From Flavobacteriales bacterium (GTDB taxonomy: Bacteria > Bacteroidota > Bacteroidia > Flavobacteriales_D > Crocinitomicaceae): a stretch of DNA of 59,893 nt. The stretch is from contig JADFAL010000020.1 of NCBI GenBank assembly GCA_015665275.1, positions 8,020 to 67,912 on the forward strand. The letters are read 5' to 3'. Made by a program: the position numbers and the translations under genes. Of the stretch, positions 7,963 to 16,125 are shown in pieces (within the stretch, counting starts at the first letter, position 1; each line of letters begins with the position of its first letter). The notes beneath the pieces are model-generated. The model did not search any database and had not been told where the DNA came from. It saw only the letters and a list, made by a program, of their open reading frames with translations.

Positions 7963-10062
7963 ATGCAAGCGCATAAAACTATAGCAATTTTAGTGTTGTT
8001 GTTGCTCTCAGCAACATCATGGGCGGGGCGTATCGAAAAAGGATACAGGTCCTTGGAAGTCTACGATTACTTCACAGCTAAAAAACACTTTACCAAAGCA
8101 CTGAAATACAATGAGTCGCCCGGAGCGCAAGGATTGGCGTTGATCTATAGCAGAAATGACAATCCATTCCACAATTATGATTCTGCATTGGTATACATAA
8201 AACGATCTATTTCGACGTTCGATATGGTAAAAGCGCGCAAAAAACTGAAATATGCGAAATGCGGCTTTACAAAGGATAGTCTATACGCAATGCGCCAAAG
8301 CATCAGTTCCCACTATTACCAAGAAGCGTATAATTCCTATTCGGTGCTAACGCTAACAAAATTCATCGACCGTCATCCGTGGGCTCGTGAAGTTTCCGAA
8401 GCCACTCAATTGCGCGATTCACTCGCTTTCTTCAACGCTGTAGAGGTGAATAGCAGTGTCGCCTACAAAGGATTTATGGACTTGTATCCAAACAGTCAAT
8501 ATTTCGAATTGGCTAAGGATAACTATTACGATGTACAGTTTTTGGAAAGCACCACAGATGGAACGCTCACATCCTTTACCGAATTTATTCGAGCGAACCC
8601 GACAAGTCCTCTTAGAGCGGAGGCAGAAGACAAGATATTTGAATTGGCAACAGCTGATAATTCATCTGAGTCTTATGAGAATTTTATTCTAGACTATCCA
8701 GACAATCCGAACGTGAATAGCGCCTGGTGGAAATGGTATCAACTGGAATTGAGTAATTATTCAACGGACGTAATAGCATTCTTCTTAGATAGCACTGAAA
8801 TTCCTTTCCAAGATGAACTTCTGGAGGATCGATCACTGTTCGATGTTACGTTATTGCCATTCGGTAAAGAAGGAAAGTTCGGCTATATGCGCAATACCGG
8901 AGCTATTCAAATAGAAGCGAAGTACGATTATGGTTCTTTCTTTCAAGAAGGATTGGCCATCGTTGCGAGTGGAGAAAAGTTTGGCTTCGTAGACAAGCGC
9001 GGAGACCTTCAGATTCCGTGTGAGTTTGAATCTGCGAGTGATTTCGTGAATGGACTTTCAATTGTAGAAAAGAACGGTCGATTTGGCATGATAGATCGAA
9101 ATGGAGCCTATGTTTTTGAAGCGATGTATGAAGATTTAGGATTGCTTTCGGAAGGCCTTTCGTACGCTATGATTGCCGAACGATATGGATATTACAACGT
9201 TTCTGGAGAAATGGTAATACCGCATCTCTTTGACGATGCATACGACTTCAAAGGTGGCGTAGCAAAAGTAGAGAAAGACGGGTTTGAAGGATATATCGAT
9301 ACAAGTGGAACATTCATTATTCCTGCCGTGCATGAGTCTATTGAGTGGTATCAGGATACTTTGTTAGTATTTAGCGATGAAGGATTGTACGGAATCATGA
9401 ACGATCAGGCCCAGATATATGTGGAGCCTCAATTCACGTGGATCAATCCCTTACGTGAAGGATTGGCAGTTGCAGAGCTGGAAGATCGAATTGTTTATTT
9501 GGATTCAGTGGGAACTATTGTAATTGACAACGGATTCGAGGTATATCCGAATTATCAGTTGAAAGGAGAATTTAATGATGGCGTGGCTGTCATCAAGAAG
9601 AAAGATGCTTACGGGCGAATTAATGTTAATGGAAAGATTGTAACGGAACCGAAATTTGAAAACCTTGGATTAGGAAAGAATGTCTTCCCGGCTCAGAAGG
9701 AAGATCAATGGGGGTTGTTCAACGAGAAAGGGAAGACGGTTGTATCTGTTCAGTATGACGGAATTTTCAGTACTCCCAACGCTACCTTTGTCGTAAATGT
9801 TAATGATACACTTGGAGTTATAGATGCAGTAGGCAATGAACTTGTCCCTACATCGTTTGAAGCCGTGGAGCCAATTAAGGACGATTTATTCCTAGTGAGA
9901 GCTAACAATCTATTTGGTGTCTATCGTAACGAAGAACTAATCGTTCCCGTAAGATATGATCAGATTGGTCTTTTCAGTGAAGATTACCTATTTTTAAATA
10001 AAGAAGGATCGCTTGCCTATTACGATCTTGTGAATGGTAAGTTGGTCGAAGTCAGGGAATAG
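7963..10062 (+). CDS. Exported WG-repeat protein with N-terminal helical repeats
   Basis: 699 residues. A signal peptide of about 21 residues (LLLLSATSWAG) is followed by a helical part to about residue 280 that looks like TPR or tetratrico-like repeats (VYDYFTAKKHFTKALKYN, FIDRHPWAREVSEATQLRD, GFMDLYPNSQYFELAKDNYY). From about residue 300 to the end there are some 9-10 WG-type repeats of about 35-45 residues: GKFGYMRNTGAIQIEAKYD, KFGFVDKRGDLQIPCEFE, RFGMIDRNGAYVFEAMYE, RYGYYNVSGEMVIPHLFD, QWGLFNEKGKTVVSVQYDG. WG repeats form beta-propeller-like or solenoid structures of unknown binding role. It is the first gene of a compact operon: the next start is one base after this stop. No enzymatic motif is visible. 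Confidence 0.85.
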   Translation: MQAHKTIAILVLLLLSATSWAGRIEKGYRSLEVYDYFTAKKHFTKALKYNESPGAQGLALIYSRNDNPFHNYDSALVYIKRSISTFDMVKARKKLKYAKCGFTKDSLYAMRQSISSHYYQEAYNSYSVLTLTKFIDRHPWAREVSEATQLRDSLAFFNAVEVNSSVAYKGFMDLYPNSQYFELAKDNYYDVQFLESTTDGTLTSFTEFIRANPTSPLRAEAEDKIFELATADNSSESYENFILDYPDNPNVNSAWWKWYQLELSNYSTDVIAFFLDSTEIPFQDELLEDRSLFDVTLLPFGKEGKFGYMRNTGAIQIEAKYDYGSFFQEGLAIVASGEKFGFVDKRGDLQIPCEFESASDFVNGLSIVEKNGRFGMIDRNGAYVFEAMYEDLGLLSEGLSYAMIAERYGYYNVSGEMVIPHLFDDAYDFKGGVAKVEKDGFEGYIDTSGTFIIPAVHESIEWYQDTLLVFSDEGLYGIMNDQAQIYVEPQFTWINPLREGLAVAELEDRIVYLDSVGTIVIDNGFEVYPNYQLKGEFNDGVAVIKKKDAYGRINVNGKIVTEPKFENLGLGKNVFPAQKEDQWGLFNEKGKTVVSVQYDGIFSTPNATFVVNVNDTLGVIDAVGNELVPTSFEAVEPIKDDLFLVRANNLFGVYRNEELIVPVRYDQIGLFSEDYLFLNKEGSLAYYDLVNGKLVEVRE

Positions 10063-10063
10063 T

Positions 10064-10831
10064 ATGCTAGAGGCATTGGATAAATACAAATTTGGACTGC
10101 TCGCAGTCGTTATGGCTTACCTGGTCATTTTTGTGTATTCAAAATCAGCCCAATTTACTTATGTTATCAAACATGAGCCCTTTCTAGCAGAAACAAGAAT
10201 TGAGGATAAAGAGGAAATTCTGGAAATCACACCTGACGATATTGAGGTTCCTGCAGATTTCAACTACAATGCCGAAGTCAAGAATATGGCACAAAGTAAG
10301 AATGATAAGCGGGAGTCTTCTTTTGATGATTACGGACCGCCAAAATCCTCCGAGGAAATTGCTCAGGACATCAAGAGCCTCGAAAATCAAATGAAATCTG
10401 AAGCTGGAGGGTCTGCAGAACGTGCAAAATTACAGCGATTAATCGATCAAAGGAAAGCAGATCAGCAGAAGGCGGAACAATCTGAGAATAATTCCACGCC
10501 GACAACTAATGGTTCTGACAATAAATATGCTGGTTATACCATGGTTGAATGGGACTTGGACGATCGCATGGCGCACAACAACAACATAGAAGCCATTCGA
10601 AATCCAGGATATACGTGTGGCGATAGAGCCAATGGTGTTGTGGTAGTAGATGTCAAGACCAATACGAACGGAAATGTTATTTCAGCTAAGTACAATGCAG
10701 GACGAAGCAAAGGAGCAACTGCCTGTATGATCGAAAAGGCCGTTAAGTATGCGAAGCTTTCTCGTTTCGAGTACAGCACGAAGCCCAATGAGCAAACCGG
10801 TTACATCAAATACACGTTTGTATATAAGTAA
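10064..10831 (+). CDS. TonB-like anchored protein with Gln/Lys-rich linker
   Basis: 255 residues. I placed the start at ATG 10064, one base after the upstream stop; the longer frame would overlap the WG-repeat gene. One membrane helix sits at about 10-28 (GLLAVVMAYLVIFVY), followed by a charged linker (about 35-160) with acidic and Gln/Lys-rich parts, and a C-terminal globular domain (about 165-255) with GYTCGDRANGVVVVDVKTNT, GNVISAKYNAGRSKGATACM, SRFEYSTKPNEQTGYIKYTFVYK. The layout (N-terminal anchor, long linker, small alpha/beta C-terminal domain ending in strands) resembles an energy-transducer TonB, but the domain is divergent. Its place between a WG-repeat protein and an AAC(3)-fold protein suggests a role linked to both. 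Confidence 0.65.
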   Translation: MLEALDKYKFGLLAVVMAYLVIFVYSKSAQFTYVIKHEPFLAETRIEDKEEILEITPDDIEVPADFNYNAEVKNMAQSKNDKRESSFDDYGPPKSSEEIAQDIKSLENQMKSEAGGSAERAKLQRLIDQRKADQQKAEQSENNSTPTTNGSDNKYAGYTMVEWDLDDRMAHNNNIEAIRNPGYTCGDRANGVVVVDVKTNTNGNVISAKYNAGRSKGATACMIEKAVKYAKLSRFEYSTKPNEQTGYIKYTFVYK

Positions 10832-11637
10832 TGCCAACGAAAATCTCAGGAACGTACTTAAATCTAGCCGCATCATTGCAGCTAAAATCAAGTGATAGCC
10901 TCTTCATAGCATCTGATGTCAAGCAAATGGCCTTAGACGCTCGCAATGAAGGGAGTGCATTCAATGCCAATGCTTTTATTGAATCCTTTCAGGAACAACT
11001 TTCGGACGGGACATTGTTGATTCCTGCGTATACCGACAACTTGAAAAATGGCGATACGTTCGATCATGTAAAGTCCAAGCCAACGACGGGAGCGCTATCA
11101 AACAAAGTAGGTAGACGTAAAGATTTCCTTCGTTCCAAAGATCCCTTGCACTCCGCGTATGTCTGGGGAAAAGGAGCATCCGAAATTGCTGAATTGGACG
11201 GGAACAGTTCTCTTGGAGAGGGTAGTATTTTTCATTGGATGCACGATCAAGGAGCCAAAATGATCTGTGTTGATGTACATTTTCAAAACAGTCTGACGTA
11301 CGTTCACTTTGTGGAAGAACGCCGAAAAGTCAAATACCGTAAAGCGTACAATTGGATCATTAAGCGTAAATTCAAAGAGCATTCAGATGAAAAGTCTTTC
11401 GTGTTTTACAGTCGTCAGCCTTGGGTTTTAACAGATTTGGAATTACTTCAGAATCGTGCCATTGAATCTGGGGTTGCAAAAGTCTTTCAATTGAACAACG
11501 CGCAAATCTTGTATTTCGATATTCTTGAAATGCACCAACTTATTGAGACCATGCTCGACAATGGAGAAAAGCTACATCGTGTCAGTCTTATTCACTATGC
11601 TAAGGGTATTGCTAAGAAAATCCTTGGACGCGAGTAA
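10831..11637 (+). CDS. AAC(3)-fold (aminoglycoside 3-N-acetyltransferase family) protein
   Basis: 268 residues. The start overlaps the upstream stop by one base (TAATG). Family marks are LIPAYTDNLKNGDTFD (about 55-70), then GALSNKVGRRKDFLRSKDPLHSAYVWG (given in parts: GALSNKVG, RSKDPLHSAYVWG); the His of DPLHS is at the place of the conserved catalytic His of the AAC(3)/YokD family. It keeps the GEGSIFHWM segment that in the family binds near the acetyl-CoA site. Many members outside resistance act on sugars or unknown amines, so antibiotic resistance should not be assumed. Third gene of the WG operon. Confidence 0.75.
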   Translation: MPTKISGTYLNLAASLQLKSSDSLFIASDVKQMALDARNEGSAFNANAFIESFQEQLSDGTLLIPAYTDNLKNGDTFDHVKSKPTTGALSNKVGRRKDFLRSKDPLHSAYVWGKGASEIAELDGNSSLGEGSIFHWMHDQGAKMICVDVHFQNSLTYVHFVEERRKVKYRKAYNWIIKRKFKEHSDEKSFVFYSRQPWVLTDLELLQNRAIESGVAKVFQLNNAQILYFDILEMHQLIETMLDNGEKLHRVSLIHYAKGIAKKILGRE

Positions 11638-11697
11638 TCTTAAGCTTCCGAGCTTCAACAAGATTAGCTTCAACCACTATTCCTCCTCTCAAATCCT

Positions 11698-11705
11698 TAT
11701 TTTTA
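11698..11705 (+). promoter_or_regulatory. Possible -7 box TATTTTTA upstream of menB
   Basis: One mismatch to TAnnTTTG (A for the final G), 15 bases before the menB ATG. Weak evidence on its own. Confidence 0.3.
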
Positions 11706-11720
11706 CGGAAAACAAATCGC

Positions 11721-12563
11721 ATGAGTGGAATTGATTGGAAAACCGTTAAGGAATACGAGGACATTACCTTCAAAATGGCTGATGGAGTAGCGCGCATAGC
11801 GTTCAATCGCCCGGAGGTTCGCAATGCCTTTCGTCCTAAGACGGTGGATGAGTTGTTGGAAGCGTTGATTATTTGTCACGAAAGTCAGGAGGTTGGTGTT
11901 GTATTGATAACTGGAGAAGGACCTTCACCCAAAGATGGTGGTTGGGCATTTTGTTCTGGCGGAGACCAGCGCGTGCGAGCGAAGCGCGGTTATCAAGGTT
12001 TGGATGGCGTGAATAAGTTCAATATTTTGGATGTTCAGCGCCAAATTCGATTCATGAACAAAGTAGTAATTGCAGTAGTTCCCGGTTGGGCTGTCGGTGG
12101 TGGACATTCTTTACATGTGGTGTGCGATATGACATTGGCCAGCAAAGAACATGCAATTTTCAAACAAACGGACGCTGATGTTGCTTCCTTCGATGGTGGC
12201 TTCGGTTCTGCATATTTGGCAAGACAAGTAGGTCAGAAGCGTGCGCGTGAGATTTTCTTCCTAGGATTTGATTACTCGGCACAGGAAGCGTATGAAATGG
12301 GTATGATAAACAAAGTTGTTCCGCATGATGAATTGGAGCAAACGGCGTATGACTGGGCACAGGAAATCATGACAAAAAGCCCAACGGCGATTAAAATGCT
12401 GAAGTTTGGTTTCAATCTTATCGATGATGGTTTGGTAGGACAGCAAGTGTACGCAGGAGAGGCTACGCGCTTAGCTTATGGAACAGATGAAGCAGAAGAG
12501 GGGAGAAATGCCTTCTTAGAAAAGCGCGAGCGCGACTTTAGTAAATTCCCGAAATTTCCGTGA
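11721..12563 (+). CDS. menB: 1,4-dihydroxy-2-naphthoyl-CoA synthase
   Basis: 280 residues, crotonase superfamily. MenB closes the second ring of menaquinone from O-succinylbenzoyl-CoA. Typical stretches are ITFKMADGVARIAFNRPEVRNAF (seen in parts as ARIAFNRPEVRNAF), a CSGGDQRVR segment with the Asp/Gln of the family, GWAVGGGHSLHVVCDMTLAS (oxyanion-hole glycines) and FDGGFGSAYLARQVGQKRAR, which are hallmarks of MenB rather than of other crotonases. The C-terminal KRERDFSKFPKFP also fits. The downstream lipoprotein gene starts inside its stop codon. Confidence 0.95.
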   Translation: MSGIDWKTVKEYEDITFKMADGVARIAFNRPEVRNAFRPKTVDELLEALIICHESQEVGVVLITGEGPSPKDGGWAFCSGGDQRVRAKRGYQGLDGVNKFNILDVQRQIRFMNKVVIAVVPGWAVGGGHSLHVVCDMTLASKEHAIFKQTDADVASFDGGFGSAYLARQVGQKRAREIFFLGFDYSAQEAYEMGMINKVVPHDELEQTAYDWAQEIMTKSPTAIKMLKFGFNLIDDGLVGQQVYAGEATRLAYGTDEAEEGRNAFLEKRERDFSKFPKFP

Positions 12564-13258
12564 GAGTACTAGTAGCAATTATCCTTCTGGCTGCTTGCCT
12601 CAATGGTTGCAGCAATGTTGATGATGCAAATTATCGAGATTATTTTTCTGCAACGGCCGTTGATGGGAAAACGCGCCACTATGTCTATAATACAGTAACA
12701 AAGGAAGAAGGGGAGGTTTATAATAATAAGGCGATACGAAGGATTTCTAAGATTTCCAAAAATAGAATTGAACTCGTTGAGTACACGTATTTGACGGATT
12801 ATGATACCACAATTCGTGTTGATTCTACGATCATGGAGATGCGCAAAGATGGTATTTATGTGATAAAGTCCTTTATCAATGGCGGTGATGATTGGCAGCA
12901 ATTATCAATGAAGTCAACTTTATCCTTTCCTTATAATTGGGAGAAGGCGCGAGATGTATTTACGTCTTGGAAAAGCACTTACAAAGGTGAACCAATGGAA
13001 TCATCGGGAGAGCAAGCATTTAAGGGGTGTCAGGAAAGAAACGTTACTGGTTACGGTAAAGTCAACGTTGCCATCCGTGAAGGGGTGCAGAAGCGCATAT
13101 ATAAAGGAGAAACGATTACATCTTCGATCGAGAAATGGGATGTTAAAGGGCTTGGTTTGTATCGTTACAAAAGTATTACTGGAGAATCTTCGTATGAAAT
13201 GGAATATGAGTGTGAAATCTCAAAAGAAGATTACGAAGGTTATTTAATTAGGCGTTAA
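12560..13258 (+). CDS. Lipoprotein of unknown function
   Basis: 232 residues, starting at a GTG that overlaps the menB stop (GTGA), so translational coupling with menB is likely. The first 17 residues form a lipoprotein signal with LNGC (Cys at about 17). The mature part is rich in Lys, Glu, Tyr and Thr with beta-strand character (YVYNTVTKEEGEVYNNKAI, IELVEYTYLTDYDTTIRV, YRYKSITGESSYEMEYECEI). I do not recognise a family. It looks like a periplasmic or outer-membrane lipoprotein. Confidence 0.75.
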   Translation: MRVLVAIILLAACLNGCSNVDDANYRDYFSATAVDGKTRHYVYNTVTKEEGEVYNNKAIRRISKISKNRIELVEYTYLTDYDTTIRVDSTIMEMRKDGIYVIKSFINGGDDWQQLSMKSTLSFPYNWEKARDVFTSWKSTYKGEPMESSGEQAFKGCQERNVTGYGKVNVAIREGVQKRIYKGETITSSIEKWDVKGLGLYRYKSITGESSYEMEYECEISKEDYEGYLIRR

Positions 13259-13306
13259 GCATATTCACGTGAGCTCTAGGAGGTTCTCGAAATTGCTGTT
13301 ATAAAC

Positions 13307-13337
13307 AAAAATCCAGCGTTTAAGCGCTGGATTTTTG
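13307..13337. terminator. Bidirectional intrinsic terminator
   Basis: AAAATCCAGCG pairs with CGCTGGATTTTT around a 6-base loop (TTTAAG). It lies between the menB-lipoprotein pair and the convergent small minus-strand gene at 13353 and can serve both. Confidence 0.9.
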
Positions 13338-13352
13338 CTATGCGATAATTCG

Positions 13353-13556
13353 CTAGGAGCGAATCCAAAATTTCCACCATTTTCTGGGTGAAGATTCGGA
13401 ATCATTTAGTTCATGCTCGGATGTTTCCGTTTCAGATTGTAACGTAGCAACATCTACCCATTGGCCTTTGAACCTAACCCACTCCTTGTCAATTCCGAAT
13501 AACGTCAGTACTACTTTGTGCTTTTTAGACACCGAAGTGTTTACATTTTTTTCCAT
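13353..13556 (-). CDS. Small hypothetical protein
   Basis: 67 residues starting with ATG. A Lys/Val/Thr-rich N-terminal half (KHKVVLTLFGIDKEWVRFKGQWVDV, in parts KHKVVLTLFGIDKEW and RFKGQWVDV) is followed by a polar Glu/Ser stretch and a Trp-rich end (KWWKFWIRS). No family recognised. It is bounded by a terminator at its stop and no overlapping gene, which supports it as real; codon use looks normal but the length makes this uncertain. Confidence 0.5.
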   Translation of the reverse strand: MEKNVNTSVSKKHKVVLTLFGIDKEWVRFKGQWVDVATLQSETETSEHELNDSESSPRKWWKFWIRS

Positions 13557-13911
13557 AATTACTTATTTAGGTATTGACTTTCAGTAAGTTATGGTTTTCT
13601 TGAGAGCAAAGAGGTACTATATGAATATTGAAGTAGTAGGAACTCTCCTTTCAGGAGTATGAATGAATATTAAACTTTTGAATTATAATGTGTTAGACAG
13701 TTTTTGTAGCGCATAGATTGACTTTACATTGAATACTAATTCAGTTTTCGAAAGTATAGTCCGCTAGAAGAAATTCAAATTCTGACTTTTCAATGATGGG
13801 GGTTCGCCATTAAAAAAAGCGACCTTCTGAGATCGCCTTTATCTAGTTTTATTAAAAACCAAAGTTCAAACTCACTTATAACAAGTCGGCTTGCTCTAGT
13901 TTCTTACAATC
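13557..13911. other. Gene-free interval of 355 bp
   Basis: No reading frame is supported. It holds a short hairpin CTCCT-TTC-AGGAG near 13645 and a minus-strand terminator at 13812-13838 (listed). The rest is AT-rich without repeats that I can see; it probably contains the promoter of the small minus-strand gene. Confidence 0.6.
13812..13838 (-). terminator. Intrinsic terminator of the LysM/M23 peptidase gene
   Basis: Read on the minus strand: GCGATC, loop TCAGAA, GGTCGC with one G-T pair, then seven T. It lies 73 bases past the stop of the peptidase gene. Confidence 0.65.
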
Positions 13912-14808
13912 TTATTTAACACGGACCCTTTGACCAATTTGGAGGATCGAAGTTCGTGACAGTCCATTCAATTTGCACAAGGCATCAACAGAACGACCGT
14001 GTTTCGCTCCAATTTTTGATAAAGTATCTCCTGAGCGAACAATGTGATAGCGTGCTCCTTCCGTTCCTTTTGAACTTGTCTTTGCTAAAGGTGCTGCTGT
14101 TGCATGACTGTGGTTATGATCATGTTGTTCTTGATCAAATTCGTCAGAATCGTGACATTGCAAACCGCGTGCGTTTTTAACCACCATCGCCAAATCCAAT
14201 GTATCTGTTTTCAAGCAATAGTTCTCTAGATCAAATACAAACTTTGGATCGAATGGAACAAATCCATAGCGAATTTCAAAGTGCAAGTGCGGCGAATAAG
14301 AACGACCAGTCGATCCTCCCAATCCTAATAACTCACCTGCTTGAACCACTTGATTTGGCTCCACCTTGATTTTTGACAAATGTGCGTAGAATGTCTCCAA
14401 TCCGTTCGGATGGCGTACAATTACCAGATTTCCGAATCCACCGGAATTCCATTTCGCGTAACGTACTTTTCCTCCAAAGGCGGCAACTACATTCTCACCT
14501 ACCTCCAATGGAATATCAACTCCTTTGTGATGACGACGGCGTCCTCCAAACCCTGACGTCGTTTCTTTTTCAACTGGAAATGCATATCCGAAAGTCGAAT
14601 CTACAAGTGCAATCATTCCTTCGGGGCTAAAACCAGCCGGAGGATATTGAAACGTTACTTCGTTGTTCCAGTCTTGCGTGTAAACTGAAGCCGTATCGTA
14701 GAATGAAACAGAAGTTTCCTCAGTAACCTGATTGGTATCTGAAGGGTTGTTCGTTGCCATGGTCAACAATGGCATTGAAATTAAAAATAGAATGAGCGTA
14801 TTTCGCAT
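13912..14808 (-). CDS. M23 family metallopeptidase with LysM domain (NlpD/EnvC-like)
   Basis: 298 residues. Signal peptide about 1-18. The M23 (LytM) domain is at about 85-195: FGGRRRHHKGVDIPL with the HxxxD zinc ligands, GNLVIVRHPNGLETFYAHLSKI and SPHLHFEIRYG with the HLH motif. A linker with a His-rich stretch (about 215-240) leads to a LysM domain at about 252-297 (YHIVRSGDTLSKIGAKHG, ILQIGQRVRVK). All four usual zinc and catalytic positions appear intact, so it is probably an active peptidoglycan endopeptidase or amidase activator in the periplasm. The gene is alone, with its own -7 box and terminator. Confidence 0.9.
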   Translation of the reverse strand: MRNTLILFLISMPLLTMATNNPSDTNQVTEETSVSFYDTASVYTQDWNNEVTFQYPPAGFSPEGMIALVDSTFGYAFPVEKETTSGFGGRRRHHKGVDIPLEVGENVVAAFGGKVRYAKWNSGGFGNLVIVRHPNGLETFYAHLSKIKVEPNQVVQAGELLGLGGSTGRSYSPHLHFEIRYGFVPFDPKFVFDLENYCLKTDTLDLAMVVKNARGLQCHDSDEFDQEQHDHNHSHATAAPLAKTSSKGTEGARYHIVRSGDTLSKIGAKHGRSVDALCKLNGLSRTSILQIGQRVRVK

Positions 14809-14831
14809 ATCTGAATTACTGTTTGAGACTG

Positions 14832-14839
14832 CAAAACTA
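14832..14839 (-). promoter_or_regulatory. Putative -7 box TAGTTTTG of the M23 peptidase gene
   Basis: Exact TAnnTTTG match on the minus strand, 23 bases upstream of the ATG at 14808. No TTTG at the expected -33 position. Confidence 0.5.
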
Positions 14840-14881
14840 CCTAATTTTCAATGATCTCCGTGCGGAGCCAATCTAAAATTC

Positions 14882-14918
14882 GTTAAAGATTCGCCTGAAT
14901 ACGTTAAGGTTCAGTTAA
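14882..14918. repeat. Three GTTAA direct repeats, helically phased
   Basis: GTTAAAG at 14882, GTTAAGG at 14903 and GTTAAAG at 14914; the distances are 21 and 11 bases, that is two turns and one turn of DNA. Each copy is followed by TTC or ATTC. Such tandem repeats are the kind bound by OmpR/PhoB-type response regulators. They lie about 45 bases upstream of the peptidase -7 box. Confidence 0.45.
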
Positions 14919-15138
14919 AGTTCGACGAGTTTTAACCGATGTTGTGAATTGAGTCTCGAAAATGTGCTTGGAGTAGATGTTGGTTATTGGCTGACAGTAA
15001 TTCGTGAAAAAGGATCGATTTTTTTTGAGTGAAGGATGCTTTCAGAGCCATTATACTATATAACTAAATGGTTATAAAGGAATATAGCTATTTGTAGGAA
15101 TTGCCGGGTGAAATCACTATTTTATATTATTGAATTCC

Positions 15139-16059
15139 TTAATATTTTTCCCGAATCACCAATCGAACCCCAACAGATAAACTGGGCAAATTCCCCAGCG
15201 GTTCACGCAAGAATTGATCAAATCGATATTCTGCGAATACAAAACCCCAGTCATAGCCCAATTGAGCAAAAACAGAGAAGTCGTTGTATTTGTGCAGTCC
15301 TCGAGTTGTGAATTTGTCGTTTCCTGAAATTCGAGCGTAGCGCGCAAAATAGGGGAGACGGTATCGTGCCCCCAAAGACAAGAGGCGACTTTCTTTTATA
15401 TAAATAGAAGTAACTAGACCTAGGTTTATATCAAAGGTGGTAAATCGTTGTTTTTCATGCATCACTGTTGGACTCTCTAGATCTTCGGGTGTGTAATTCG
15501 CTTGTGTAAATCCAAAACCAAATTCATATCCCAAAGCAACAGGTTTCGTAACCAACCAATCATGACCAAAGATATAATCGAAAGAAAAGTTATTCAGCAA
15601 GTTCGGGTTCACATTCTCATAGTCAATGCCACGGCTGAATTGCCAGCAGACTCCAAAATAGACCGGTACGTATAAAGAATCATAGTAATCGTTGAAGTAA
15701 GGATCAGTATAAGTGTTAGGACTGTAATAATCTGGGCCATTGAATCCATTGTATCCATTGTTTCTAAAATAGATGTAGTGTACTTCATCCTCAACGATTT
15801 CAATCTTCTGGCCGTAGTTGTATGATGTATCGCACGAAAAGAAGGTAGCGTAATACAAACCAACTGGAATATTATCTAGTGTATCATTTGCACGGATGTT
15901 TTTAAAATGAAATGTGGAATCAGCGCCGCTGAGCTTCAGATTGTACGTTGCGCATTGAACGTCTCGCACAAAATCAATGTTGGTGGAAAGACTGCCCTTT
16001 TGCCCATAAGAGACAAATGATAGACAATAGAAGCTAATTAGCGTTAAGAAGTATTTCAT
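15139..16059 (-). CDS. Putative outer-membrane beta-barrel protein
   Basis: 306 residues, signal peptide about 1-19 (LSFVSYGQ). Residues 20-115 form a beta-rich soluble part with several Cys (DVQCATYNLKLSG, YYATFFSCDTSYNYGQ), then a Tyr/Asn/Pro-rich stretch (about 100-130), and from about 130 alternating amphipathic strands (VPVYFGVCWQFSRG, KPVALGYEFGFGF, FTTFDINLGLVTSIYI, LLSLGARYRLPYF, FSVFAQLGYDWGFVFAEYRF, LPSLSVGVRLVI) that suggest an eight-strand barrel like that of PorT or OmpW families. No specific family recognised. Its own promoter is not clear. Confidence 0.6.
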   Translation of the reverse strand: MKYFLTLISFYCLSFVSYGQKGSLSTNIDFVRDVQCATYNLKLSGADSTFHFKNIRANDTLDNIPVGLYYATFFSCDTSYNYGQKIEIVEDEVHYIYFRNNGYNGFNGPDYYSPNTYTDPYFNDYYDSLYVPVYFGVCWQFSRGIDYENVNPNLLNNFSFDYIFGHDWLVTKPVALGYEFGFGFTQANYTPEDLESPTVMHEKQRFTTFDINLGLVTSIYIKESRLLSLGARYRLPYFARYARISGNDKFTTRGLHKYNDFSVFAQLGYDWGFVFAEYRFDQFLREPLGNLPSLSVGVRLVIREKY

Positions 16060-16071
16060 ATGTATAAATGT

Positions 16072-16107
16072 AAAAAAAAGTGCCTCAGGAAACCCAAGGC
16101 ACTTTTC
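16072..16107 (-). terminator. Intrinsic terminator of the hydroxybutyryl-CoA dehydrogenase gene
   Basis: AAAAGTGCCT (16076-16085) pairs with AGGCACTTTT (16097-16106); on the minus strand the hairpin is followed by eight T. It is 20 bases past the stop of the gene at 16126. Confidence 0.85.
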
Positions 16108-16125
16108 GCAAATATGTTGTGTTGC

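Larger units (their letters stand above)
14809..15138. other. Gene-free interval of 330 bp between divergent/parallel minus-strand genes
   Basis: No reading frame is supported. It contains the -7 box of the peptidase gene, a CTCCG-TG-CGGAG palindrome (14856-14867), three GTTAA direct repeats (14882-14918) and a hairpin TATAAC-TAAATG-GTTATA (15059-15076). This is a likely regulatory region rather than an empty spacer. Confidence 0.55.

Noticed and set aside
10831-11637. Antibiotic-resistance gene call for the AAC(3)-fold protein
   Set aside because: The fold fits, but many members act on other amines, and context is a housekeeping-like operon with no mobile element.
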